Shown: positions 24,408 through 32,699 of the stretch, piece after piece | Numbering within the stretch: position 1 is the first letter of the stretch | How the letters are laid out: each line of letters begins with the position of its first letter | NCBI GenBank assembly: GCA_041402125.1 | Contig: JAWKSY010000011.1 | Span: 101,774-165,773 of the forward strand | Direction of reading: 5' to 3' | Origin: JAWKSY01 sp041402125 | Lineage (GTDB): Bacteria; Planctomycetota; GCA-002687715; DRQF01 | DNA length: 64,000 nt | Translations under genes and position numbers: made by a program | The notes under the pieces: generated by a model | The model's database searches: none | What the model was told of the DNA's origin: nothing | Seen by the model: the letters and a program-made list of their open reading frames with translations, nothing else

Positions 24408-27134
24408 ATGCGCGATCGCAGCGAGGACGAGGAACCGACCGAATTCGGCGTCTCCCCCGGGGGATCCGACGACGAAGCCACCCTGGCGGGGATCACCTCC
24501 TCCGCCGAGGCGCGGCCGGACTTCGGCCCCGACGGGCGGGCGCGGGTGCTCGGCGACTTCCTGCTCCTCGAGCTCCTCGGGAGCGGCGGGCAGGGCGAGG
24601 TGTATCGCGCGCGCGATCTGAAGCTCGGGCGAGAAGTCGCCCTCAAGGTCCTCTCGCGCCGCCTCGACTTCGTGGACCCCGAGACCCGCGGCCGGCTCCG
24701 CGTGCGCTTCGAGCGCGAGGCCGAGGTCGCGGCCCGCCTCCAGCACCCCGGCATCTGCGCCGTCCACGCCTTCGGCGAGACCGAAGGGACGCCCTGGATC
24801 GCGATGCAGCTCGTGCGCGGCCGCTCGCTGGCCCGGCTCATCAAGGAGTCGCGCCTCGCGCACGAGGAGGGCCGGACCGAACTCCCGATGCTCCTCTTCG
24901 AGGACATGCGGTCCGAGGCGACGACCTCGGACGCCGGCGGCGGGCCGCCCGAGAGCGGCTCGAGCTCGAATCCGGCCAAGACGGAGATCCGCCGCGTCAC
25001 CGAGATCGTGGAGGGCGCGGCGCGCGCGCTCCATGCGGCCCACGAGGCCGGTCTCGTCCACCGCGACGTGAAGCCCGCGAATCTGATGATCGACGAGCAG
25101 GGCCAAGCGGTCATCCTCGACTTCGGCCTCGCCCAGGACTCGCGCTCGGACGGCCCGGCGCTGACGATGACGGGCGAGGTCATGGGGACGCCGGCCTACA
25201 TGTCGCCCGAGCAGATGCGCGGCGACGGACGGAATCTCGATCGCCGCACCGATGTCTACGCGCTGGGCGCGAGTCTCTTCGAGGCGCTGACGCTCCGTCG
25301 CCCCTTCGAAGGGGCGACCCGCGAGGCCCTCTTCCGTCAGATCGCCCACGAGGCACCGCCCGATCTCCGACGCCTCAACCCGGCCGTCTCGCGCGACCTC
25401 GCGACGGTGGTCGCCTGCGCGCTCGACAAGAACCCCGACCGGCGCTACCGGACCGCGCTCGCCTTCGCGGAGGACCTGCGGCGCGTCCGCGAGCTGAGCC
25501 CGATCCGCGCCCGGCCGGCCGGGCCCGCGCTGCGGGCCTGGCGCTGGGTGCAACGCAATCCGGTCCTCGCGACCGTGACCCTCGCGCTCTTCGCGATGGT
25601 GGCGGCGGTGGCCGGCGTCTTCGTGACGAAGTCCTGGGAGCTCGAGGGGGTCAATCGCACGCTCGGCGAGACGAACGCGGAGCTGCGTCGCACCAACGGA
25701 GAGCTGGACCGGCGCCGCGAGGAAGCGGTCGAGCTCGCCCGGCACGCCGAGGAGTCACTCCGCCAGGAGGGGATCGCGCTGCGGGAGAAGGCCCGAGCGC
25801 TCGCGGAGTACGAGCGGATGGCCGACACCCGCCGGCTCGAGATCGCCCGCGCCCAGGCGCGGGAGCTGTGGCCGCTCGCCCCCGATCTGCCGCCGCGGAT
25901 CGACGCCTGGTTCGCGGCGCACGGGGGCCTCCTCGACCGACTCGAGGAGCACGAAGCCGCACTCGCCGCGCTCCGGGCGACGGGTCGGCCGGTGGCCGCC
26001 GGCGAGGAATGGGATTTCGGGGACGACGTCGGCGCGCGATTCCGCCACGACATCCTCGCCGCCCTCGTCGCGGACCTCCGGACCTTCGCGCGCGGCGAGG
26101 GATCGCTCGTGGCCGCCCTCCGCGCGCGCCGTGAGCGGGCCGGCCGGATCGCGGCCGAGACGCTGGAGAAGCCCGCGGAAGCCTGGAAGGCGGCGGCGGA
26201 GCGCGTCGCGGCCGATCGCCGATTCGCCGGCGCGACGCTCGAGCCGCGACTCGGGCTCGTCCCGCTCGGTCCCGATCCGCAGTCGGGGCTCGAGGAGTTC
26301 CTGCACTGGGCGACCCACGTCGGGCCGCTCCCCGACCGCGACGACGAGGGCCGGCTGCGCCTCGACGAAGATTCGGGAATCGTGCTCGTGCTCGTGCCCG
26401 GCGGGGAAGCCGCCATCGGGGCGCAGTCCGAGGACCCGCAGGGCCCGAACCCCGACCCCGACGCCGGTCCCGACGAGCAACCCGTGCAGACGGTCGCGCT
26501 CGACCCGTTCTACATCGGCAAGCACGAGATGACGCAGGCGCAGTGGGCGCGGGCGATGGGGACCTGGCCGAGCAACTTCCAGATCGGGAAGACCTACGTC
26601 GGGACCTCTGCTCCCGTCGACGGCCGTTTTCCGCTCGAGCGCGTCTCGCTCGAGGAATGCCGCGAGATGGGGCGACGCTACGACCTCCTCATCCCGACCG
26701 AAGCGCAGTGGGAGTTCGCCGCCCGCGCGGGCGGCGAGGAGATCTTCGGCGCGACCTCGAACCTCGACGAGCTGGGACGCTACGCGAACTTCTCCGGGGC
26801 CGAGACGGCGGGGATCTTCCCCGTGCACGCCGCGAAGGAACGCGACCCGTTCATCACGACCGGCCCGGTCGGCGCCCTCCTCCCGAATCGCTTCGGGCTG
26901 CACGACATGAGCGGCAACGTCTCGGAGTGGGTCCGTGGGGCGCCGATCCTCTACTCGCAGGCCCCGCTCCGTCCCGGCGACGGCCTTCGCGAAGCCGACA
27001 AGAAGAGTCACCTCGCGCGCGGCGGCTCCTTCAACGACCTGCCCTCCGCCCTCCGCGTCGCCCGACGCCTGACCTTCTCCGCCGACAACCGCAGCGCCAC
27101 CGTCGGCTTCCGCCCCTCCCTCGCTCTTGAATAA
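24408..27134 (+). CDS. Ser/Thr protein kinase fused to an FGE-like (SUMF1) domain
   Basis: 908 residues. The kinase domain (about 50-350) has GSGGQGEVYRARD, VALKVL, HRDVKPANLMID, DFGLAQ and SPEQM, with an acidic insert near 165-190. TM helix near 387-405 (ATVTLALFAMVAAVAGVFV), then a coiled coil (TNGELDRRREEAVELARHAEESL). A C-terminal sulfatase-modifying-factor fold (about 655-908) has PFYIGKHEMTQAQWARAMG, LIPTEAQWEFAARAG, GLHDMSGNVSEWV, ARGGSFND and GFRPS. The Cys pair used by true formylglycine-generating enzymes is absent from RGGSFND, so the domain is probably a ligand-binding fold outside the membrane. The last codons CTT GAA TAA lie inside a palindrome. Confidence 0.92.
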   Translation: MRDRSEDEEPTEFGVSPGGSDDEATLAGITSSAEARPDFGPDGRARVLGDFLLLELLGSGGQGEVYRARDLKLGREVALKVLSRRLDFVDPETRGRLRVRFEREAEVAARLQHPGICAVHAFGETEGTPWIAMQLVRGRSLARLIKESRLAHEEGRTELPMLLFEDMRSEATTSDAGGGPPESGSSSNPAKTEIRRVTEIVEGAARALHAAHEAGLVHRDVKPANLMIDEQGQAVILDFGLAQDSRSDGPALTMTGEVMGTPAYMSPEQMRGDGRNLDRRTDVYALGASLFEALTLRRPFEGATREALFRQIAHEAPPDLRRLNPAVSRDLATVVACALDKNPDRRYRTALAFAEDLRRVRELSPIRARPAGPALRAWRWVQRNPVLATVTLALFAMVAAVAGVFVTKSWELEGVNRTLGETNAELRRTNGELDRRREEAVELARHAEESLRQEGIALREKARALAEYERMADTRRLEIARAQARELWPLAPDLPPRIDAWFAAHGGLLDRLEEHEAALAALRATGRPVAAGEEWDFGDDVGARFRHDILAALVADLRTFARGEGSLVAALRARRERAGRIAAETLEKPAEAWKAAAERVAADRRFAGATLEPRLGLVPLGPDPQSGLEEFLHWATHVGPLPDRDDEGRLRLDEDSGIVLVLVPGGEAAIGAQSEDPQGPNPDPDAGPDEQPVQTVALDPFYIGKHEMTQAQWARAMGTWPSNFQIGKTYVGTSAPVDGRFPLERVSLEECREMGRRYDLLIPTEAQWEFAARAGGEEIFGATSNLDELGRYANFSGAETAGIFPVHAAKERDPFITTGPVGALLPNRFGLHDMSGNVSEWVRGAPILYSQAPLRPGDGLREADKKSHLARGGSFNDLPSALRVARRLTFSADNRSATVGFRPSLALE

Positions 27135-27204
27135 AAGGGGTCAGACCCCCTTTATTCAGAATGGGGCCCTTTTTGAATAGAGGGGGTCTGACCCCTCTTA
27201 TTCA
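27128..27204. repeat. REPIN-like inverted pair of the GGGGTCAGACCCC class
   Basis: Palindromes 27128-27158 (TGAATAAAAGGGG...TTTATTCA) and 27174-27204 (TGAATAGAGGGGG...TCTTATTCA) carry the core GGGGTCAGACCCC and its complement, respectively, separated by GAATGGGGCCCTTTT. The left end overlaps the GAA TAA that closes the kinase-FGE gene. Confidence 0.9.
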
Positions 27205-27231
27205 CTTCGACCACGCGGCGCGTAAACGACG

Positions 27232-27267
27232 GCAGGAGCGGAGGGAACGAGTCCCCACCGCTCCTGC
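27232..27267. terminator. Hairpin between convergent genes
   Basis: A 10-bp perfect stem (27232-27241 with 27258-27267) and inner GGGA/TCCC pairs, between two convergent genes and between two palindromic repeats. It lacks a long T run; it may terminate transcription in both directions. Confidence 0.5.
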
Positions 27268-27282
27268 GACGTCACTGCTTCG

Positions 27283-27313
27283 TGAATAAGGGGGGTCTGA
27301 CCCCTTCTATTCA
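27283..27313. repeat. REP-like palindrome closing the selenoprotein gene
   Basis: A 31-nt palindrome TGAATAAGGGGGG...TTCTATTCA with core GGGGTCTGACCCC. Read on the minus strand its end TGAATAG supplies the final GAA codon and TAG stop of the gene at 27307-28197. Confidence 0.88.
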
Positions 27314-28197
27314 CCCTTGTCGGAATCGGCCGCCTTCTGGAGTTCGCGCAGCTTGCGCTTCGCGTCGAGGTCGAGCTTCGTCCCCCGGAGATGCGGGATG
27401 AGCTTCTCGAGCGCCGGGATGGCCTCCTCGGTGGGGAGAGCGATCGTCTCCTCGACCTTCGCCTTCGCCATCTCGATGATGCGCTCCGTGGCGGCGTCGA
27501 CGCGCGCGTCGAGCTTCTCCTTCACGGCCTTCGAGACGCGGCCCTTGACCTTGACCTTCTTGACCGCATTCAGCGCCTTGTAGAACTCGCCCTGTCCGGC
27601 CGGTGCGACGGCCTCCGCGAGTTGCTCGGCGAACCCGGGGCCCTTGGTCTTCATCTCCGACTTCAGCTTGCCGACGGCCTCGATGATCGAAGCGGCATCC
27701 CGGTACCCGAAGCCGAGCTTCTTCCCGGTGTAGGGGTCGACGATGCAAGTGTAGGGGATGTAGCCGGAGTCGTTGTACTCGCGGAGCTCCTTGGTCTGCG
27801 ACAGAGCGATGATCTGGTCGTAGGTCAGGCTCGGCCACTGGACCATGTAGTCCTTCTTGTCCCTCTTGTAGGTGGCGGCCTTGGGATCCTTCTTCTGCAC
27901 CGCCGCATCGAGCGACGAGAGACAGAGGACCTCGACGGTGTTCTCGGCGGCGAAGGCGATGTACTTCTTGTTCTGCATCACGGCAGAATGCATGCCCCAG
28001 CAGGGGCCTCAGTAGAAGCCGTGGCTGTGCACCACGATCGGGACGCCGAGCGCCTTGGCCTCGTCCAGCGCGTCCTCCCAGCTCGCCGCAAACTCGACGG
28101 TGGGCTTGGGCTTCTGCGCGTCGTCCTCCTGTGCGACGGCCCCGCGGGCCGTCAGGAGGAGCGCGGCGAACGCGCCCAGCCAGATCATCTTCTTCAT
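27307..28197 (-). CDS. Candidate thioredoxin-like selenoprotein (UGPC motif)
   Basis: 296 residues if the in-frame TGA at 28009-28011 is read as selenocysteine. Residues 1-22 are a signal peptide (IWLGAFAALLLTARGAVA). Then SWEDALDEAKALGVPIVVHSHGFY, Sec63, and GPCWGMHSAVMQNKKYIAF. The Sec falls exactly at the first Cys of a thioredoxin CxxC site (UGPC). Further thioredoxin traits are the cis-Pro region YIPYTCIVDPYTGKKLGF, followed by a Lys-rich helical C-terminus (about 180-296). Both halves are in the same frame with 17 open codons between the TGA and the next ATG. A stem-loop fitting a bacterial SECIS follows the TGA. Expected role: a periplasmic thiol-disulfide oxidoreductase. The alternative is a Cys-to-stop mutation leaving a 62-residue fragment. 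The ATG at 28197 is divergent from the transposase gene. Confidence 0.78.
27971..28008 (-). promoter_or_regulatory. Putative bacterial SECIS element
   Basis: The 38 nt following the TGA in the mRNA. After a short GCCCC/GGGGC hairpin, a 6-bp stem TTCTGC/GCAGAA (27988-27983 with 27976-27971) carries the 6-nt loop CGTGAT, with G at loop position 2. The loop begins 26 nt after the TGA. Known bacterial SECIS elements have a loop of 3-14 nt, a G in the first two loop positions and 16-37 nt from UGA to loop; all three hold here. Confidence 0.65.
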
Positions 28198-28344
28198 GGA
28201 TCGATCCTCTCAGGAACGGTGTTTCCCCGGGATTCTACGTCCATCGACCCTCGAGTCGCGAGGGTCGGGCCGTCTTCGTCCAGATTTCCCCGATTCTCCC
28301 CGCAACTTCCCGCCACCGGGAACGGCAAGTACCTGGAGGAACGG

Positions 28345-29403
28345 ATGGTCCGGAAGAAGCGCGACTTGCGACCGAATGCCCTCGTGCACGCGAACAACGG
28401 CGGCGTCGCCCGGCGGCCGATGTTCGAGACCGCGGACGACGTCCTCTTCCTCCTGAACTTGTTCGCCGCCGCGACCCGCGAGGGCCGGATCGAGATCTGC
28501 GCCTACGCCATTCTCTCGACCCACTTCCACATCCTGGGGAGGAACGTCGACGGGCGCTTGAGCGAGGGCCTCCAGTGGATCCAATCGCTCTACGCGCGAC
28601 ACTTCAACGACTCCAGAGGTCGCGAGGGGCATCTCGTCGGAGCCCGCTTCTTCGCGACGGAGATCAATGATCCGGGCTACCTCGCCGCCGCCTACTACTA
28701 CATCGACATGAACCCCGTGCTGGCCGGCCTCGCTCGCCGGCCGCAAGACTACCCTTGGGGGAGCGCCTTCCATTTCGCCCGAGGCGAGGTCGCGACTTGG
28801 CTTCGTCCCGAGCCGGTGGCTCACCTGATCACGTCGCCGTTCAATCGGGCGCGCGCCCCGCACGGGGATTTCTCGCGATTCGCGTCGGTGGACCCCTTCG
28901 TCCTGCGAGAGATCGTCGAGCGAAGAGCACGGACGGGCGTCTCCGATCGGAATTTCTCGGACCTGATCAACGCTTCGTCCCGTGATGCGGCAGAACGCCT
29001 CCGCCGCCACATGCTGCTCGCCGACGGCGAAGACCGGCGACTCATCATCTGCGCGGCGTCGGAGATGATGGCCGCAGTAGCCGCGGAGCGGGGCCGACTC
29101 GCCGCCCTACACGCCGGCACCTCGAGCGCCCTCGAGCGCAAGATCCGGACTCTGACGGTCGGACTCATGCGGGAGTTCTCGGGTCTCTCACAAGTCGAGA
29201 TCTCCGAGCGACTCGGCCTCTCGCAGGCCACCGTCTGCCGCTCGCTCCGTACCCACAGCCGGCGCCTTCACGAAGACGAGACCTACCTCGACATCACCGC
29301 GAGCATCGTCGAGCGCGCCACGAGACGAACGTGGTGCCCGATCGATCGCGAACTGCGATTCCCCGCCGCGCCCACGATCCCGCCGATCCTCGAAAATGAA
29401 TAA
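28345..29403 (+). CDS. REP-associated tyrosine transposase (Y1/HUH family)
   Basis: 352 residues. Y1_Tnp domain with the HUH metal site as STHFHIL (His60 and His62), ARFFATEINDPGYL, and the catalytic-Tyr region AYYYIDMNPVLAGL (Tyr near 117-118). The C-terminal domain has a helix-turn-helix (LSQVEISERLGLSQATVCRSLR) as in longer members of the family. ATG with GGAGG 6 nt upstream. Such single-strand transposases act on REP/REPIN palindromes. Palindromes with TGAATAA ends occur on both sides, and the gene's own last codons (AAT GAA TAA) lie in one. It is complete with no visible defect. Divergent from the selenoprotein gene (147-bp gap without palindrome). Confidence 0.93.
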   Translation: MVRKKRDLRPNALVHANNGGVARRPMFETADDVLFLLNLFAAATREGRIEICAYAILSTHFHILGRNVDGRLSEGLQWIQSLYARHFNDSRGREGHLVGARFFATEINDPGYLAAAYYYIDMNPVLAGLARRPQDYPWGSAFHFARGEVATWLRPEPVAHLITSPFNRARAPHGDFSRFASVDPFVLREIVERRARTGVSDRNFSDLINASSRDAAERLRRHMLLADGEDRRLIICAASEMMAAVAAERGRLAALHAGTSSALERKIRTLTVGLMREFSGLSQVEISERLGLSQATVCRSLRTHSRRLHEDETYLDITASIVERATRRTWCPIDRELRFPAAPTIPPILENE

Positions 29404-29431
29404 ATTGGGTCTGACCCAATTTATTCATTTT
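29393..29431. repeat. REP-like palindrome at the transposase 3' end
   Basis: A 39-nt perfect palindrome AAAATGAATAAATTGGGT-C-T-G-ACCCAATTTATTCATTTT, interrupted only by its centre base. Core GGGTCTGACCC. It overlaps the transposase stop codon and ends 13 bp before the convergent agmatinase stop. Confidence 0.9.
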
Positions 29432-29443
29432 CGCGCACCGCGC

Positions 29444-30469
29444 TCAGAGGGCGAAGCCGCAGAGCTTGTAGAGGATCCGCGCGCCGACGTTCGCGTCCCA
29501 CTCGTCGGCGCCGGGAGCGACCTCGCAGAGGTCGAAGCCGACGATGCGGCGGCCGCTCTCGCGGAGGACGCGGAGGAGGTGGACCGCTTCTTCGAATTCG
29601 AGGCCGCCGGGGACCGGCGTCCCGGTGTTGGGGCAGAGCTTCGGGTCGAGACCGTCGATGTCGAAGGAGACGTGGACTTCGTAGGGGAGCTGCGAGACGA
29701 TCGTGCGCGCGATGGCGTCGAAGGGAGTGCCGCGGTACTGCGCCTTGCGGAGCTCGCCGTCGTAGAAGGTGACGATGCGGCGGTCGGAAGCGCGCATGTA
29801 CTGCGCCTCGTCCTCCGAGAAGTCGCGGATGCCCACCTGCACGATCCGCGCGACGCCTCCGAGCCGCTCGGCCACGTTGTGCATGATCGAGGCGTGCGAC
29901 CAGGTGAAGCCCTCGTAGGCGTCGCGGAGGTCGTGGTGGGCGTCGACGTGGAGGACCCCGAGCCCCGGATGACGGGCGGCGAGGGCCTCGATCAGGCCGA
30001 AGGGGCAGGCATGGTCGCCGCCGACGACGGCGGGGATGCGACCCGCCGCGAGGACGCGCTCGGCCTCCTCGCGCACGATCCCGTTGACGAGCGCGGAGGC
30101 GGCGTTGACGGCCTCGAGGTCCGCCGCGAGCGAGGGGTCGTCCCCGACGACGCCCTGGGCCTCGATGACGCGCTCGGCCGCGGCCGCGACGCGTTCGTTC
30201 GCCGCCGCGATCTCGGGACGCTCCGGGAGGAGACAGATGCCCGCCTCGTAGGGGCGACCGTTGTCGATGTCGTAGAGGTCGACCTGCACGCTCGCCTCGA
30301 GGATCGCGGCCGGACCGCCCGCGGTCCCGCGGCGATAGCTGGTCGTGGCCTCGAAGGGCACGGGGATGAGGTGGATCCGAGACTCCTCCGGCCCCGTTCC
30401 GAGCCCGTAGATGCCGTCCTCGGACGAACCCGGTCCGCCCGGGTCGAAATCCTCGCGTCGCTCGCTCAT
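29444..30469 (-). CDS. Arginase/agmatinase-family ureohydrolase
   Basis: 341 residues. The binuclear metal site is complete: GGDHA, DAHHDL, SFDIDGLDP; also SHASIMHNV and PGGLEFEEA. The family hydrolyses agmatine, arginine or related guanidino compounds, releasing urea. The substrate cannot be fixed from sequence, though overall layout is closest to agmatinase (SpeB), which makes putrescine. The ATG at 30469 overlaps the TGA of the desaturase gene (ATGA), so it is the third gene of a coupled operon. An about 25-residue insert near 100-125 (RVAAAAERVIEAQGVVGDD) is extra. Confidence 0.88.
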   Translation of the reverse strand: MSERREDFDPGGPGSSEDGIYGLGTGPEESRIHLIPVPFEATTSYRRGTAGGPAAILEASVQVDLYDIDNGRPYEAGICLLPERPEIAAANERVAAAAERVIEAQGVVGDDPSLAADLEAVNAASALVNGIVREEAERVLAAGRIPAVVGGDHACPFGLIEALAARHPGLGVLHVDAHHDLRDAYEGFTWSHASIMHNVAERLGGVARIVQVGIRDFSEDEAQYMRASDRRIVTFYDGELRKAQYRGTPFDAIARTIVSQLPYEVHVSFDIDGLDPKLCPNTGTPVPGGLEFEEAVHLLRVLRESGRRIVGFDLCEVAPGADEWDANVGARILYKLCGFAL

Positions 30470-31599
30470 CGCCTTCTCTCCTCTCGGGGCATGAGGACCT
30501 CCGCCCCTTCGCGCCAGGTCTCCGGCGCTCCTCGCCCTCCCGCCGCGTCGCGCCACAGTCGGGCGATCGCGGCCCAACCTCCGGCTTCCTCGGTCTCTCG
30601 GTAGCGGGAGTCGGCCGGCAGCGCCTCCATGAGTCGCGCGTGCGCGGCCGCGAGACCGTGGTAGGGCATGTCGGGCACGAAGTGGTGCAACGCGTGGTAC
30701 TTCAACCCCACCGGGAAGACGAGCTCCGTGAGGAAGGGCATCCCCCGCACGTTGATCGAATCGAGGAGCTGCGTCCCCGTATCGACCGGCGCGCCCGGAT
30801 TGCGGTAGTGGTGCGCGGCGAGCGTCCGGATCTGATTGACGAAGGCCACGAGCGCGGCGACCGCGTACCAGACGACGAGCGCACGCCAGGACAGGCGCCC
30901 GGTCGCGACCGCCGCCGCCACGGCCGCGATCCAGACCAGCATCAGGATCTCGAGGCCCCACCAGATCGCGCGCTCCCGACCGCGCGGTCGCGGCCGCCGG
31001 TAGCTCGGGTTGATCACGAGCGAGCTGAGCCGCTCCTCCACCACCGCGCGCAGCGGCGGCACGAGGAGGCTCAAGGGCCCGATCACGCCGAACCTCACGA
31101 CGAGCAGCAGAGGCACGAGCAGCGTCTCGAGCACGAAGCCGAAAATCCGCCCCCGCCCCATGAGACCGAGCGGCAGATATTCGGGGTCGCGGATCGTGCC
31201 GTAGAGAAGCTTGCGGTGGTGGTCGAGGTGCGAGGCGTAGCTCACCGAGGGCACGAGCATCGGCACGCCGACGACGAGATTCCAGGCCGCTTCGAAGCCG
31301 GGCATCGCCCCCTTCTTGAAGTGGGAGATCTCGTGGATGAAGAGGACGGCGCGCAGGAAGGCGAAGGCTGCGACGACGACGAGCACCGCGGTCTCCGCGT
31401 CGGGCCGGGCGCGGAGCGCGGCGGCGACGAGAGCGGACCAGCCGATCGCGGCGGAAAGACCGAGGTCCGCCCAGTAGAGCCAGGGCCGCGGTCGGAAGAG
31501 GTCCGGATCGAGCAGGGTCCGCGCCTCGCGCAGCGTCGGCGTGGCGCCGGCCGCGGAGGGGAGTTCCATCATCGCCGTCAGGTCGCGCACCAACCTCAC
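30466..31599 (-). CDS. Membrane fatty acid desaturase-like diiron protein
   Basis: 377 residues. The three histidine boxes of the desaturase superfamily are present: HEISH, HLDHHRKLL and HALHHFVPDMPYH, plus AAHHYRN. Hydrophobic segments flank the boxes (near 45-85, 150-175, 215-255). This indicates a diiron oxygenase acting on acyl chains or a related lipid in the inner membrane. The start is GTG 31599, overlapping the TGA of the GTPase gene (GTGA), but the ribosome site is very close to it; the ATG pair nine and ten codons in is an alternative. A closely coupled operon with a metallochaperone-type GTPase. Confidence 0.85.
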   Translation of the reverse strand: MRLVRDLTAMMELPSAAGATPTLREARTLLDPDLFRPRPWLYWADLGLSAAIGWSALVAAALRARPDAETAVLVVVAAFAFLRAVLFIHEISHFKKGAMPGFEAAWNLVVGVPMLVPSVSYASHLDHHRKLLYGTIRDPEYLPLGLMGRGRIFGFVLETLLVPLLLVVRFGVIGPLSLLVPPLRAVVEERLSSLVINPSYRRPRPRGRERAIWWGLEILMLVWIAAVAAAVATGRLSWRALVVWYAVAALVAFVNQIRTLAAHHYRNPGAPVDTGTQLLDSINVRGMPFLTELVFPVGLKYHALHHFVPDMPYHGLAAAHARLMEALPADSRYRETEEAGGWAAIARLWRDAAGGRGAPETWREGAEVLMPREERRR

Positions 31600-32534
31600 G
31601 CCTCCTCGAAGAGGGATTCGACCTCGGACGCGAGCGCCGCGCGATCGAACTCCCGACCGATGAAGACCATTTGTCCCGACCCGCGCGCCTCGGGGCGTCG
31701 CGCGAAGTCCAGGCGCTCGCCGACGCGGTGGAACTCGAGTCGACCGCGCTCGCCGTCGATCTTCACGAGCCCCTTGGCCCGGTAGATCGCCGGCGGAAGC
31801 TCGCCGAGGAACTCCTCGAGGAAGAGCCGGATCGTCGCGCGCTCGCCCACGTCCACGGCGAGGCTCGCCCAGCTCTCGCGGTGTCGGGGGTGGGCGAGGC
31901 GGAGGGTCTGTTCGGGAGCGGGCATCGCCATGCCGGCGCGCGCGCCGTCGAGACGCGGCTCGAGGATCGCGGCGAGCGTGGCGTCATCCCGACCGTCGAG
32001 GACGACGGCGCGGGGCGCGCGCTCGGCGATGATCGCCTCGACCGCCCGACGCCGCTCCTCGTCGACGAGATCCAGCTTCGCCAGGATCGCGAAGTCGGCG
32101 CTGGCGATCTGGGCCCGGGCCTCGGGCGCCTCGGCGAGGGCGCGCTCGAGGTTGATCGCATCGACGGTCGTGACGACCGAGTCGAGGTGAAAGCGCCCGG
32201 CGAGCTCGGGCCGCCGGAGCGTGACCGCGATCGGCCGGGGATCGGCCACCCCCGTCGTCTCGATGACGACCTGCTCGCTGCCCCCGCGATCGGCGATCTC
32301 GGCCAGCGTATAGACGAGGTCCTCGGAGAGGGCGCAGCAGAGGCAGCCGTTGTCGAGCTCGAGGAATCCGTCCTCGGCCCCCTCGATGAGCCGGGCGTCG
32401 AGCCCGATCTCGCCGAGCTCGTTGACGATCACCGCCACGCGACGGCCGTGCCGCCCGGCCAGCACGCGATTCAGGAGCGTGGTCTTGCCGCTCCCCAGGA
32501 ATCCCGTGAGTACCGTGACCGGAATGCCGTCCAT
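31596..32534 (-). CDS. G3E-family (COG0523/CobW-like) GTPase
   Basis: 312 residues. Walker A GFLGSGKT (11-18), the metal-binding CXCC motif in NGCLCCALSEDL, ETTGVADP (switch/Walker B region), LAKLDLVDE as the NKxD equivalent, and a C-terminal CobW_C domain (YRAKGLVKIDGERGRLEFHRVG). G3E GTPases deliver metals to target proteins. I chose the ATG at 32534 (GAAGGG upstream) over one ten codons earlier. It leads an operon with two metalloenzymes (diiron desaturase, binuclear ureohydrolase), either of which might be its client. No Zur or other operator was recognised in the 165-bp divergent gap to the bacilliredoxin gene. Confidence 0.9.
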   Translation of the reverse strand: MDGIPVTVLTGFLGSGKTTLLNRVLAGRHGRRVAVIVNELGEIGLDARLIEGAEDGFLELDNGCLCCALSEDLVYTLAEIADRGGSEQVVIETTGVADPRPIAVTLRRPELAGRFHLDSVVTTVDAINLERALAEAPEARAQIASADFAILAKLDLVDEERRRAVEAIIAERAPRAVVLDGRDDATLAAILEPRLDGARAGMAMPAPEQTLRLAHPRHRESWASLAVDVGERATIRLFLEEFLGELPPAIYRAKGLVKIDGERGRLEFHRVGERLDFARRPEARGSGQMVFIGREFDRAALASEVESLFEEA

Positions 32535-32699
32535 CCGTCCCTTCCGAAGGCGCCGAAGCGGCATTGTAGGCGGGGATCGGGCCGCGACCAGCGCCCCCGC
32601 CCCGGAGGTTCCCGGCGTCCCGCCCGGTCCCCCTTTTCCGCCCCCCCGCCCGGGCTGTTATCCTGCCGCCTGACGCGAATCCCCAGGAGGAACGGACCC

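Noticed and set aside
27307..27993. Treating the 228-codon frame as a complete separate gene starting at ATG 27993
   Set aside because: The ATG lies in the middle of a thioredoxin active-site helix, the upstream signal peptide is in the same frame, and no ribosome binding site precedes it; read-through of TGA explains the layout better.
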